Shown here one piece after another: positions 23,506 to 35,220 of a DNA stretch of 64,000 nt; position 1 is the first letter of the stretch; each line of letters starts with the position of its first letter. A program made the position numbers and the translations under genes. Under the pieces are notes generated by a model that was not told the DNA's origin, searched no databases, and was given only the letters and a program-made list of their open reading frames with translations. This DNA is from Tyto alba (taxonomy: Eukaryota; Chordata; Aves; Strigiformes; Tytonidae), in assembly GCF_018691265.1 (NCBI RefSeq), contig NW_024881313.1:36573518-36637517 (forward strand), read 5' to 3'.

Positions 23506-24990
23506 TCGAGTCCTCCACAGGGGGTTAATGACCCTGTAAGCATGTAGCATGTGTATAAAGCTTTATTCTGTTAAAAACTGAAGACTCGTGTCTGTAATGG
23601 CACTTCTTGGATAGCATTTTCTGTTAGCTAACTCTTAACTTGTCAGAGAAAGAGATGAAGAAAGGCCAGACCTTTCACCAAATAAGGTGTAGTTCAGTGA
23701 TAAGTTAGAGCTAAAAAAATTGAGAAGCCAAAAAAAATAGGAAAATGAATGTTTAAATATTTTTAAAATTATTTTTTTTTGACTTGTTGTTTTGAAATGC
23801 GCTTAAAATCAACCAAAGATTCTTCTTTCCAGCTGAAAAGGTGTTGTCCTAAATTCAACCTCCCATGAAAATTCAAGCTGCCTTGTCCTCATCGGGGTTT
23901 TAAATTGAATTAGTTAACTGAATTAGGAATGCTTTTTGCTTTTCTGTGTTTGGTAGTGACTGATAAGCCTGCAGCCGCAGAGGAGCATGGGTTTAATTCA
24001 AGCTGCCGCCTGGACCTGCACATGGAATCAGTTAACCATGTGCAGGAGAGCTTTCCTGAGCCAGACCCATATTTCCTGCATAAATGATACTTGTGACAAA
24101 TACCTGGTGTCATTGATATTCCATTAGTTTCCTTCACTGAAAGATCAGACAGCTTTAAAAAGCCAATAAATTCCCACAGATTGTCTCTGAAAGGGAGAAA
24201 AAAGATTCCTTGGCAGGCCACACACCATTAAGCCCAAGAAGTGAGCAGTGTTTTATGGTTAGCAGAGCTGAGGTCACTACTTTTGGACAGGTGCAATTAA
24301 GATTCACTGAAGCTACCAAAATCCACTACTTCTTCAGGTTCTGTGGTGAAGGCTCCTTGTTCAGACAGCAGTGTCCTCAGCTCAGAGGAATGACTTTCTG
24401 CACTGATGCAATTCCAGGCTATGCTGGTCCTGGGGGCATACCCCAGTGTTTAGAGATACAGAATAGCATGGATCCCACTTAAAAAAAAAAAGCTTCATGA
24501 AGATCTAGGGAAATGTCTTTGAAGCCAGAGCATCTGCTTGCCTTGTAGACTAGAGGCCATATGTATTAATTCATTATTAAAAGGGGTTTCAGAGTGTTAG
24601 ACTGCAGCTGACAGCATGCCCACCTTGTGGTCACCACATCTCTGTCACTCGCAAAAGTTTCTCAAGCCACGTGGCTTTTTTTTTTTTTGTATGCAGCCGA
24701 TCAGTTTTTGTGGCATGAAATTGCAGCAGCTTCCTCGTTGCCCAGCGTGCTCAGGAAATCTGGATACTGGCAGTTTTCGGGTGTCATTTCCTGGTGTTTG
24801 GGTGTCCTTACATCCATCTATCTCTTGAAATGATTACCCCAGAGCTTGCTCTAGCTGTAATCCTTTGGCAAGTCCTTTTTTCCCATTGTTCTGCTTATGG
24901 ATGAAAAATAATTATTCATGCCCAGATACATCTTTCAGCCATTTGCACCCAGATGTTGAATTTCAAGAAGTCACAGTTTTTTCAGGTTTG
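23506..24990. other. Non-coding DNA, no gene seen
   Basis: AT-rich from 23690 to 23830, with A/T runs (T9 near 23771). There are T- and A-homopolymers near 24680 and 24481. Frames reach 103 codons at most and none is recognised. Confidence 0.5.
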
Positions 24991-25042
24991 TTTTTTGTTT
25001 TTTTTTTTTTTTTTTTTTGATGTGTGTGTATTTTTTTTTTTT
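24991..25042. repeat. Poly-T tract with short (TG)n
   Basis: T6-G-T21 (24991-25018), a short TG repeat (25021-25028) and T12 (25031-25042). It could be the reversed tail of an old retrocopy, but no retrocopy body is visible on either side, so it is called a simple repeat. Confidence 0.8.
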
Positions 25043-26623
25043 AAACTATCTTTTGGTACAGGTAAAACAGATCTTTTTAGCTAAATAGAAGAATAAATGA
25101 ATATGCAGGGTTTTTTTTTATTTTTCTGAAGGTCTTGAGCACAAATGCTTACTTTGATGAATGACTCATTCCCTTTGTTATAGTAGCATTGTTGAAGCTC
25201 TGGTGTTTTCAGGCTGTGAGCAAGGCAAGGTTGGGAGGAGGAGTTACTGTCTTTTATTAGACTAGATGATACAGTTGGAAAAAATCAGGCAAGATTTCAG
25301 GCACGCGATCCTTTTCTTCAGGTTTGGTGCTGCTTTTGCTGCCTTTGAGCTGACTACAAGTTAAGAACAATATTTGACTGAGTTTAGGCAAAGTCAGCAC
25401 AGTTGTCCTCAGCTTTTCCTTCTGACCTGGAAAAATAGCCCTGGAGCTCTCTGCTAGCATCACCCTAAATTCAATCTCATGCTAAAACTCCTTATCCTTT
25501 CATCCATTAAATGACAGCAACCCCTTTGAACATACTTGCTTATGTCTGTTTAGTTTCCAATTGCTCTTTTACACCTGATAAATAAAAGAAATTGGGGATA
25601 ATTAATGGCATTTTGCCTTCTTCCTCCTGATGTTTGGATGAAATCTCAAGATTCTGGTAAATCCAGTCCCATACAACAATTGCACAGGAGGAAAAAGAGG
25701 GAGGAGATTGATGCTTGGTGTAATTTAAAACTTCTGTCCAAAATAACTGGGGGAAAAAACCCAAAAAAACAAAAAACCAAACTTCCCAAAATTGTCAAAC
25801 CTCTGAATAAACTTTCTGGGGAGGCTCCATTTCAGAGGGGACCTTGGGGCCAGAAAACTTTTTCTGTCTGCTGGAGCCTTGACTCAGGCAGGAGCTGGGG
25901 AACAGCATGACAAGGGGGGACCCCCAGCTCGGGGTGGCTTGGGGGGCAGGCTGTGCCCAGGCCAGCAGGAAGCCAAACCAGTTTGCCTGTCCCTGGCTAG
26001 GAGGAGGAAAACTTCCAGCCCCCCACTATGATACCCCCACCAGTGTGAGGCTGGGGGTGATGCTGCCTCCAGGCAAGGTGCTGCCCGAGATGGATTTGGG
26101 GAGAGGGGGAGAGGCAACCAAGCAGACCTCCAAGTCCCTAAGAGTTTGAATGGGCACTTGTGTTTATCAGTCAAGATTTCTGCTCCCGGCCAAGGCAAGT
26201 ACTGCACGCTCTCCAGCTTGTTTGTTTCAGCCTGGCTGGGTGCGGGAAATCTTTCCTCCTCCTCTCCCACTGCATCTGACTCAGAAAATGTTTGAAAATC
26301 CCAGGTTCCTGCCGTCTCCTGCCTCTCCCCCTCTGGGTGACTGGAGGCTGAAGGAGAAGCAAACAAAGGCGTCCTTATGCTCGGGAGAGCTGACGGGTCT
26401 CAGAGCGGCGACTCCTCTCCTCCTGCTGCCCTCCTGGGGATCCGGCCTCCCCATTGTCTGCAGCAGCTCCAGGCACGTTAAAGGCTTCCTTGGCGTGGCT
26501 TTCACGTCCAAGCAAGGGCTGGGGCTGATAGAGAGGCTGTTGATATTAAATATCCAAATTGCAGTACGTGCTTGAGTCCTTTGCTTCGCCTGCGGTCCGA
26601 TGTGTTCGCCGCTGTGCATTGAT
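25043..26623. other. Non-coding DNA, GC rising to the right
   Basis: AT-rich to about 25800, then GC-rich. An A-rich patch with runs of 5 to 7 As lies at about 25755-25785. From 25880 to 26580 competing frames of 139-160 codons lie on both strands (25884-26366 minus, 26150-26575 plus, 26281-26700 minus). They overlap heavily and show only proline/serine bias. A less biased patch, 'tgttgatattaaatatccaa', sits at 26539-26558. Confidence 0.45.
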
Positions 26624-26642
26624 GGGGGGGGGGGGGGGGGGG
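26624..26642 (+). repeat. 19-base G homopolymer
   Basis: An uninterrupted run of 19 Gs. Runs this long can fold as a G-quadruplex, slip during replication and cause sequencing errors, so the exact length may be uncertain. Confidence 0.9.
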
Positions 26643-27960
26643 AGGTTAAAAGCTGGGGGAAAAGGCACAGCAGGTGTCTTGTTAGCCTGTTCATCTGCAC
26701 TGGTGTGCTCTCTCCTGTCTTAAAATTATCTTGCAGGTTTGTTGGAGCCAGAGTTCCCCTTTCTTATGTTTGTGTAGCAGCGAGCACTGCAGGACCCTGC
26801 TCTGTGCCTAGGGAGCATCGTTTTAACTGAAACAGTGCTATTTTATGGCTGCGAATCCAAGGGTGAGAGGATGGCAGTGATTTGCTTCCTAAGTCCATTA
26901 GAAAAGCAGGGACCAGACCTGGATAGTTCAGGTGTGAATCTACCACCCTGGCTGCAGCACCCAGCCTTGTGCAAACACCCACCGAGGGGTGGGAAGGGAA
27001 GGGAGGTGGGCTGGTGCAGGCAGAGCCAGGCTGTCTGCTCAACACCACCCTGCAAACAGCAGCCAAGATGTTCTCCAGCCAGAGCTGGTCACAGCAGCGT
27101 ACGGTGACATCAAATAGCGAGGAAATTAACACCTGGCCTCGATGCAATGAGATTTGATTTAAATAAAGGGAAGGACAACTGTGGCTCTGCACAAGGTAGA
27201 GCAAACGTGGGACTTCTTTTATCTGCCTCTCAGGACTCCTATCTGTAAGCAGTGATCAACCTCTTGCTATTTTGTATTATTTTTTTTAAATGATGGCTTG
27301 AATGCATGCAGGACCATCAGTGCTCCTGCCACAGTTCTGGGGTGTCATAGGGACACAGGAAAAAAATCAGAGTCTCTAGGTAGAGTCACTGTGCATGTTC
27401 AGGTTGGCACCTGGGTGAGATAAGGAGAAATATTTCCAATAACCTGTTGAGGAGGTTTCTGAAAGCATTTTCAAGCCCGTGATGACCTTGTCAGTTGAGC
27501 TTTTGAACCCTGTGGTGGCCAACAAACCTTCATCCCCCCCTGGTGTCTTCACCTTCTTTATATAAACTCAAGCCCCAGGCAAGGGCAGTTGGCCAAGTAA
27601 ATATACACAAATTCCTTCCTACCCTCCTTCCACTCTCTGCTCTGCTCAATGCACGGGCCCGACATGGGGCCTTGGAGAGAAAGGTCAGGGCCATTTGGTG
27701 TCCTCTTTCTTTGGCTAGTGAAAGGGTGCCTCTGGCTGTGCAGCCTTCTAAAAATAACCCGTGCTTGCAGAGCGGTTTAGCTCTCCGGCATGCACAAGAA
27801 TAAAAAGATGGGAAAGGTCTCCAGCGAGGGAGATAGCCAAAAAAGTGCCACGTGGTGCGCCCCTTCTCCAGCAAAACCACACATATGTTTCCTTCTCCGT
27901 GTGAGCAATCCCTCGTGCTGAGAGATGGGCTGACAGGGAGGGAGAGACCTCGGAAAGCCT
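26643..27960. other. Non-coding DNA, no gene seen
   Basis: Competing frames of 146 (26764-27204 minus) and 116 codons (27530-27880 minus) are opposed by plus frames and lack domains. The patch at 27100-27175 ('atcaaatagcgaggaaatta', 'gatttgatttaaataaagg') looks like possible conserved non-coding sequence, though only weakly. Confidence 0.45.
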
Positions 27961-28260
27961 CTCTTGGCCACCTGCATGGGTCTCACGTGGGAACGCGGAC
28001 CCCTTGGAGGGGCTGGTGGCCGGGGCGAGGGGACCCCGGCTGTAAAGCCCCCTCCGAGTGGACTGTCAGCGGGGGCCGGGGGGGATGTTGGCACGGTGCT
28101 TGTGAGCGGGCAGCGTGCCACCCTGCCAGACGGCTGGGGTGGGGAGAGGCAGGAGGCAGAGCGCCGGAGCACGGCGAGGGGATTTGGGTGGCCATTGCTG
28201 GGGGGACACCGTGCCTCCTGCGAGAGGCCCCTGGGCTGCTCAGAGTGATAACAGCTCCTG
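27961..28260. promoter_or_regulatory. CpG-rich block
   Basis: About 19 CpG dinucleotides in 300 bases by hand count, with long G tracts ('ggtggccggggcgaggggac', 'gcgggggccgggggggat'). It could be a small CpG island or only a GC-rich patch. The plus-strand G tracts could form a G-quadruplex. The 183-codon minus-strand frame at 27777-28328 (longest in the window) and its plus-strand rivals are best explained by low stop density in GC-rich DNA. Confidence 0.4.
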
Positions 28261-28559
28261 TGCCATGGAGCTGCTGCATCAGGAGCGCTGCTTGGGGCAG
28301 GGGGTGAAGATGTGGGGGATAATCCCACATCTACCTAGAGGCAGCTCCTAGGAGAAGGCACTGAGGGAGATTTTAGGGCTTCATTTAACTCCTTCAGGAC
28401 TCAGTGGGTTCCAGCAACACAGAGAGGGTTGAAGAGGTAGCCTTAGCATTGACATTTCAGGATTTGGCAGGGATCTTCCATCATCAGAGCTGGCCAGTAT
28501 AAACCAGCCCACTTAGGTGTTCACCACTGTTTCTGTTTTTCCTTTGTCTTACCAAGCAG

Positions 28560-28773
28560 CTGTGTCCTGTGACAGCGCTTCTCCTGTGATTTTGAATACT
28601 GAATGGAGCTTGATGTTCTATGAAAGGCATTTCTCACTTGACTTTTCTAGGTAAACCTGTATTGACCAATTAATTACTCATCTAAGCACTCCCATGAAGT
28701 GTGACAAAGTCAGCAAGAGACAGCAGAAAGATGTGCCAGGAAAACCCAGACTTACCCTGGAGTTCAAAATCAG
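28560..28773 (+). other. Candidate exon bounded by splice signals
   Basis: A pyrimidine-rich acceptor ('tgtttttcctttgtctt...aagcag', AG at 28558-28559) and a consensus donor CAG|GTGAGTG (GT at 28774-28775) bracket 214 bases. An ATG at 28694 opens a basic, lysine-rich frame of about 26 codons that reaches the donor. A second acceptor-like site, 'ttgacttttctag', lies near 28651. No gene product is recognised. A non-coding RNA exon is as likely as a coding one, and chance is likelier than either. Confidence 0.15.
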
Positions 28774-28962
28774 GTGAGTGTTTCTCTCATGACTATGGAC
28801 AGATTGGAAGATTTCATCCTGGATGCTGCATGCAGGTCCCCTGAGTACAAAGAAGAGGACTTCAACCCAAAGGAGTGTGCAGAATTGATCTGTGAGGAAG
28901 GTCAGAGGAGTGGAGAATCATCCCTGGGAAAAGGGACTAAATCCACCTGGTGTTTTAGATAG
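28774..28962 (+). other. Short open frame, unrecognised
   Basis: A 62-codon frame opened by GTG, with the first ATG at 28789. It has mixed acidic and polar residues including 'EEDFNPKECAELICEEG' and lacks the low-complexity bias of most frames here. A faint likeness to the helical start of Tctex1-type dynein light chains was considered, but the beta-strand half of that domain is missing. Not called as a gene. Confidence 0.12.
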
Positions 28963-29839
28963 ATTTCAGTCATTAGATGAGCAGTATTATATTTTATGGC
29001 TGCCTAAAACAGCTGATTGTGGGATTTGAGAAATCACTGGCCATATATTCTGCACCGTAATCAGGCATTAATCTGGCCGATTGCCTATAGCTCTATGATT
29101 GCATCTCTCCAAAAAGACAGCGGGGCCTTATAGTATTTCGACTGAGTTCTGGGTGGGTGAGCAAATACTGGGAACAGTTATCAATCTCTGACAAGGCAGA
29201 GCAAGTGATGGTGACGATAAATAAAGTGGAGGTCAATCTGTTTTCCTTTAATGGGCCATTTTTGAGAAAGAGAGGGTATGGGGGGGTGTGTGAACCACCT
29301 GACATTGTCCAGGCAACCATCCTATTAGCTGTCCCCTCCTCTTTCAACAGGTAAGAGTGTAAGACATGCCCAGGGTCCTTCCACACCCAACAAGGGTTTT
29401 ACATCCCAAATGCAGGTCAAGCAGAGTGCAGGAGCCATGGAAGTGGATGTCAGGAACAGGGGTCAGAGCTTGTGTGTGCGTGTCCTCTGCATGGCGATGG
29501 CTCTCTGGACATGTGTACACCAAAGCCTGGGGAAAATTTCTTTATGGGAGAAGAAACAAAGAGCTCTCCACTCAGTTACTCCAGCAAAAAGCTCCGGGCA
29601 ACTGCTGTGCTGTAGATCAAAGCTACATGAAAGCCCAGCACCAAAGGCAGCTCTGGTGCTTACACTGGAGGACAATTCATCCAGTCTAGCTGAGCTGAAA
29701 AGTAATAAAAAACAAAAGTCATGGTGGTAACCTGGGAAGGCTGTTGTTTCCCTATAAAGAAAGATTCACCTAAAAATCTTCTTGTCCTCCTGTTTCCTAC
29801 ATGAATCACAGGGAAAGGCACTGTGCTGGGAGTTGTGAT
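28963..29839. other. Non-coding DNA, no gene seen
   Basis: Frames of 106-107 codons on the plus strand (29366-29730, two phases) overlap each other. A site at 29331-29356 ('cccctcctctttcaacag|gtaagagtg') is both acceptor-like and donor-like. Confidence 0.45.
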
Positions 29840-29985
29840 TGCAGCACTAGTCTCACTCTGCGCTTGTTCCTCTCGTGGTCTGCCTTTCACTGTCTCCTGT
29901 CTGTAAAATGGCAATAATCATACTTACAAAACATTGCAAAGTTCTTCAATGAGCATTTGAAAAACACTGAGTGCTTTTATTAAAT
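29840..29985 (+). repeat. MIR fragment (3' half)
   Basis: 'tgtctcctgtctgtaaaatgg' then 'caataatcatacttacaaaa' then 'ttgcaaagttcttcaatgag' follows the MIR 3' end: CCTCATCTGTAAAATGGGG, ATAATAATACTTACC, and a GTAAAGCGCTTAGAACAG-like block. The 5' half is not clear. Confidence 0.65.
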
Positions 29986-31479
29986 CTGAGTGTTGGGTTT
30001 ACTTGGACGATGTCCTAACCAACATTCATCTCCCAAACCAACCTGATGTGAGCAAACCATTCTTCAGGCTATAAAATTATAGGTGGTGGGCAGGAAATAA
30101 TCCATGTAACACTTCCAATTAACTGATCAGCCATCACTTAGAAAACGCCTTTGGTCACGATCAAAGAAGGCTCCCAAAGGCTGATCTGGCCCCTCTTTGC
30201 TCGTTAGCCTCTACGTGCTGCTAGAAACCTGTTTGTGTCGTGCTCTGAAGAGAGGGGAAAGCCAGCCAAGGGAAGCAGTACAAAATCTGCATCTGGAGGT
30301 TCATTTTGCAGGGAGCTGCAGGGACTTTCACACACGTATAGAAGTTTATTAATAATAAACAGAGTCATCTGGAACATTCATGCATCCCGTGTAGGGGTTA
30401 GTGCTTCCAAGTCAGGGAAATTTAGCAGATGAACAAAGAGGGACTGCAGGGCTACAGGGGAACATCGGCACAGGGCTGTACCCAGAGCTGTGAATCCCAA
30501 GAGGAGGGGACAGGGAACTGCCTGCCCTTGATTCAGGAAAGCCATCCCAGAAGTCAGAGCCAACAAAGGCTGTTATTGCTGGCAACTGTAATGAAATTAA
30601 AGAGATGCTTCACTGTCCATCATCAGGTATGTCAGTGTTCAGTACTTAGTGGCTGGAAGTTAAAGCCTTTCTCAGCTTCATTTCCAGTCATTGGCTTTCA
30701 ATTTCAGGCACAAGGAAGGGAATTACATTAGAGGTGTTGCAGGTGAGATTTTCTCCCTCCTGCCACACATTTCTGTGGCAATGCATCAGCAATGAGACTT
30801 TATGCATAGCATATTCCTTGCCAAAACAGAATAATTAATTCAGTTCTTTACCTAGTTACTTGTCAAAAATGGCTCTGGGATAATGGGACAGAGACTAAAT
30901 CAGTCCTTTTCTTTGATATGTGACAGCTGCATGTCACACACCACATCACGTCACCACCCCTTCTTGCAGAGATGGGGTATCTGAGGGGCAAAGCATTGTG
31001 CTGAGATCTCACCAGGAGCCTGGGGGTTGCCCTCAGTCTCTCCAGGTGTGGTCCCCAGGGCTGTCCAGACTTCTCTTCAGCAGCTCAGGGTGAGAAACAG
31101 ATGCCCAGGGCACATTTCAACTCAATTCAATTCAAGTGGTGTTGAATAAACCCTACTGCACCCTTTGCCTCGCGTTCAGTCCTGGAGTGAAGAAATGAAC
31201 AGAATCATGCAGTGTGTGAGAGTAACAGCGTATGAAGCAGGGGAGGACTGAAGAAAAGAGCCCCTTTCGCTTTCACAGCCACATAAATGTGTGTTAGATA
31301 GAGATACAGACTCCTTTTTGGCATTTGTTAGACAACAGCAGTTTTTCAAGGCTGTTCCTGAAGGCGTCATATGGATTTTCCTTTTATAACAATCTCTCTC
31401 ATGGAAATCCCCATTGGTCCCTGCTATTCCAGTGAAGGAGAGTGTCTAATTCAGCTCATTTTCCCCCGGGAAGATCCAG
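29986..31479. other. Non-coding DNA, no gene seen
   Basis: Short frames only. The patch at 30575-30650 ('ctggcaactgtaatgaaatt') and the one at 30120-30230 are non-repetitive and could be regulatory. At 31120-31135 the string 'aattcaattcaa' is a tiny duplication. Confidence 0.5.
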
Positions 31480-31625
31480 CTGATTATGCAATAGCAATGT
31501 GTACCAGCACGTTAATGGCGCTTGGCACCTTCCTGGGCTGCACGGGAGGCAGGGGATATTGCTGTCATTATGGAATTAGTCACGCTGGAAACACCGCAGG
31601 GTTTGTTTAATCCAAGGAGAAAAGA
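31480..31625. promoter_or_regulatory. Candidate conserved non-coding element
   Basis: Non-repetitive stretch with 'gctgattatgcaatagcaat', 'cagcacgttaatggcgcttg' and 'tggaattagtcacgctgga'. The texture (mixed GC, retained CpG, homeodomain-like ATTA cores) resembles vertebrate enhancers. No alignment is available. Confidence 0.25.
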
Positions 31626-34320
31626 AAAAAATTATTGGGGTGGGGTGGAGAGAGCCAACAACTGCAGCTTTCTGAGCCAGATGGCAAGGGAGCCCTGACA
31701 GGATCCCGGCACCTTTGCTGGTACGTGGGTGTCCCCAGGCCTCCCCACACTCGGAGTTCCTGTGGATACTAGTGGGTTTTAACTAGCTGCAGGCTGGAGT
31801 TTGGGGATTTTTCACTGTGCAGGACTCCGACAGCTGTTTGGCTGGATTTTAGTTGGTATAAATAGTCAGGTCCCTGCAGACCCCCCCTGGGAGGAGAGTT
31901 CTGGAGGGAAAGACCCTGCCTCCTCTTTGCTACACTGAGGGGATGTGTTTCTGGAAAACCAGTGGTCACAAGCTGGGGATGTTCTGCTCCTGCTGCTGAG
32001 GAGAGGATGGGTCCAGACCATTGCTCCCTGCTCTGCTGCTCTCCAGCTTTCATTGCAACACTGCACCCAAGTCTGCCACTCTGCACGTCCCCTCTGCCTC
32101 CCTGAGGCATCTAGTGCCTTTAAGGAGCTAGGTACCACTGGCACACACTTCCTCCAGCGTCCTCTCCTCTGGAAATGAAAACCCAGCCTGAGGGACCACT
32201 CGCCAAGTGATCTGGGTCCGAGCCCTCATGTCCGACCGTCTTCTGCCTGAAAAGAGTGTTGGCTGCAGGTGCCCTGCAAGGTGTATCCAACTCCTTTTGG
32301 CCATCCTGAAGATATCTCTGCAGGTGAGGTGAGACCTACACTCACCCATCAGGGCTTCAGGCACTTCTGTTTCACGGCTGCAGTTGTATGCAAGCCCTCC
32401 CCATGCCCCATGCCACTGACTGTGTGCTCGGTGCCAAGGAACGGCTGGGTTCATGCCAGCTGGAGCTCGTCTGCCTCCAGTCTCCTCCTCCCAAGCCAAG
32501 GCATAATGGTTTTGCAGCATACTCAAGGGCTGCTTGTCCCCCACCTGTGCCTGCTTAGATTTCACGTGCCGTCAAGGTGCTTCAAATGCTGCCAGCTGAG
32601 CCAACCCTCCCAGGACCAGGAAAAGGTTGATCCAGAATAAATTAATGCACAGATAGATCCCTAAAGGTGCTACCAGCCATTCAGCCCATGGGAAACATTG
32701 CAGTGTGGTAATGCCAGGGGGAACATGGCCAGAAGTTTTGGCCCAAGGAGAAGGGATGTCTGTTCCTTCTGCAAGCGGCTGCCCAAACCATAGCCCACCT
32801 CATGAGTTTTCATGCCGTGTGCAAGGGACATTTTCTATCCCACCGACCCCGTTGCTTCTGGCACCACAAAAAAATGACTGCAGCAAATCCGGCTGTGTGG
32901 TGGAGTGTGGTCCCTCTCTCCCATCTCTGTGGGACATGGAGAAGAGCTCCCGTCAGTGGTCTTCATCTCTCACTCGTGGCTAGAGGAGAGCAAGACACGG
33001 TAGGGATGTGTGCTCCTCCGCTGGGTACTGCTAATTAACCTAAGAAACGGTACCAGAGGCTATGAGGCATTGAACTGGAGAGTAATTAGCTACATGGGAT
33101 TTGCTAAGTGTCTCGGTCAGGACAACAAGCAGGAAACCTCAGGGCCAGCCTCTGTCAAAGAGCTGCCGCATGAAAGCAGAAGCCCCCAAGGGATGCTCGG
33201 GTCGTGTTGTGCCTGGCACAAGGCTGTATCAGGATGTGTGCAACGGCCTGGTTCCTGCTCCCTGCCCCAGGGTGCCAACAGCACAGGTATCTCTCTCCAG
33301 CTCGCTGCAGCTTATTTAATATTTATGCACACATCTGCTAGGAAATATCCTAATACTTCGTGTGCTCAAAGGTCCAGAGCTCTGCTGAGATATTTTGCTG
33401 CCTGGGTCTCCTTTCCCCTTCCACCAGGCTCTGAGTAGGTGCTGTCTCTGCGTCAGTCTGGTCTCCTGCATGGGGATGGGAACAAGTTCCTCAGCTGATG
33501 TCTGGGTGTCTCCTTGCCACCTCCATTTGCTTCTCCCAGGCACAGAGGGCAGGATGCCCTGGGTGGGCACCGTCACTGGATTTCATCATGTCATCTCCCT
33601 TTACAGGCCACAGAGATCTAGTGAATGCCAAGAGGTAGGTGTCCAAAATATGGAGATGAATCAGACTTCCAGAAGCACCTGGGTTTTTCTACTGAGCATC
33701 CAGTGGCTCAATAGTGGGTGTCCATAGTCAGATGCAGGCAGCTTGTCACACCCCATGGGACCCGTGGGATTTAGGGACTGTGAGCCCAAGATAGTAAATG
33801 TCTTATGCTGCTTCTGGTCTCCATGGGCACCTCCTTGTGAGGGGCTGAAATTAAACATGCCTGGTTTTATCTAGCCTTTACCAGGATAACAAGACCACCC
33901 ATTTTCATCTCTAAAGGCTTTACAAGCCTGGGTCGAAGGGATTTATCCTCAAAAGGCTAAACCAGAGGCTGTAGGACAACCCACCTCTCTTGTATAAGCC
34001 AAGAGGGGACAAAAATAGCCTCAATCCCACCAGAAGCTTGAACCTACAAAAGCAAATGGGGATTGTGATTCATGCCGTGGCCAGCTGCCCGCAAGGTTTG
34101 CACAGGACCATGCGCAGCCGTGAGCAGAGCTGTTGGGTTTCTGGCCCCGGCCATCCTGAGCGCCTGCAGAAAGGATGGATGGACCCATTCTAAAACATGC
34201 CAAGACTTGGAAAGGAGCATCACGTCACGCTTGGCAGGAGGAGCTTGCTCCAAACATAACACGGCTTCTATTCAAGGCTCCCTTTGCTGTTTTTGCATGT
34301 GCGGATGGTGTAAAACGTGC
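31626..34320. other. Non-coding DNA, moderately GC-rich
   Basis: Competing frames of up to 145 codons on both strands (32128-32565 minus, 32269-32640 plus, 33010-33438 plus) lack domains. Composition is C/T-rich on the plus strand. No repeat family is recognised. Confidence 0.45.
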
Positions 34321-34344
34321 TTTTTATTTTGCTTAAAATAAAAA
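34321..34344. other. Perfect AT hairpin
   Basis: 'tttttatttt' and 'aaaataaaaa' are perfect 10-base arms around the loop 'gctt'. The DNA is likely to be flexible or cruciform-prone. No known role. Confidence 0.7.
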
Positions 34345-35199
34345 AAATCCACACAAAATGAAACACAAAGCAAAGGGCACCAGAGGCACACTGGCAAAGG
34401 GGTGGTGGGGAAAGGGAAAACAAGGCAGCAATTGAAAATCTATCACCTGCTGTTAATGTTAGAGGAGTTGTTTCGTCCTGTTACTGCTGTGTGTGCTCTC
34501 CTGCTTCCAGCCTGGCAGGCCTTGACTTTGCTTTATCAAAAAAGGAGTCAATATGACTCATAGGAGTGATGAGGTAAAGTCTCTGGTGACCTGTCATGCT
34601 ACACCAGTGGCTTCATGGGCAGGATCTGGGGCTGTGATCAGCAGCGGGAGGCTTGGGGAGAAGCAGGGACGAGTGTGACAGCCCGTGTGGCAGCTTTGGC
34701 ACTGAAATAATCCTCTTTCCCAGCACTTCTCACCCAGATGGAGCCTTTTTTGCACTGATTTTAGGTTTCTTCTTCCCCACCTTGATGGAAGAGGAGCAGA
34801 CCTATATGTCCAGAGATCAAGAAAGCCCAAAATGATAAAAAAAAAAAAAGAATAATCTTTGCTCTCTTAGTCTTTGATGAAAGCTGGTTCTGTTTCAGCC
34901 CAGAGTGATTTGTTTTAGTTACAGTGCACAACGGAAATTTCTTACATGCATTTGCAGGCAGAGGCTGAGCCTCTTGGGTTATGCTGTTATCTCATGAGCA
35001 GTCACTCTTCTCTGTGTTGGGGTAAATGTGAAAAAGTTTGGGAAGAGAGAAGGGGCTCTGGGTGCAAGGGAAACCCCAGGGATGGTTTTGAATGGTGACT
35101 GTTATTCCTACATTAAGATTTGCCCGGAGGGTGGGATATAAATGCTCATGTCCTTTGCAAACAGGGTGGGAAACTCTTTAATTATCCATCTCACATCTC
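34345..35199. other. Non-coding DNA, no gene seen
   Basis: Contains an A13 run at 34836-34848. No open frame above 90 codons and no repeat family recognised. Confidence 0.5.
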
Positions 35200-35220
35200 A
35201 AAAAAAAAAAAAAAAAAAAA
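35200..35220 (+). repeat. A21 homopolymer
   Basis: Twenty-one As between 'ccatctcacatctc' and 'tttccttgg'. No AATAAA signal lies 10-30 bases upstream, no transcript-like body is visible and no target-site duplication was found, so it is called a simple repeat and not a retrocopy tail. Confidence 0.85.

Noticed and set aside
24991..25042. Poly-T as a reversed retrocopy tail
   Set aside because: No retrocopy body to the right, and the tract is interrupted by TG repeats, more like a simple repeat.
27777..28328. 183-codon minus-strand open frame (longest in the window)
   Set aside because: It lies in the CpG-rich block, overlaps several equally open plus-strand frames, and is a proline/serine-rich low-complexity translation without a domain.
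28774..28962. Tctex1-type dynein light-chain fragment
   Set aside because: Only a short, generic helical resemblance. The diagnostic beta-strand region and the conserved tryptophan/aspartate pattern are absent.
35200..35220. A21 as the tail of a processed pseudogene
   Set aside because: No upstream AATAAA, no transcript-like open frame, and no target-site duplication seen.
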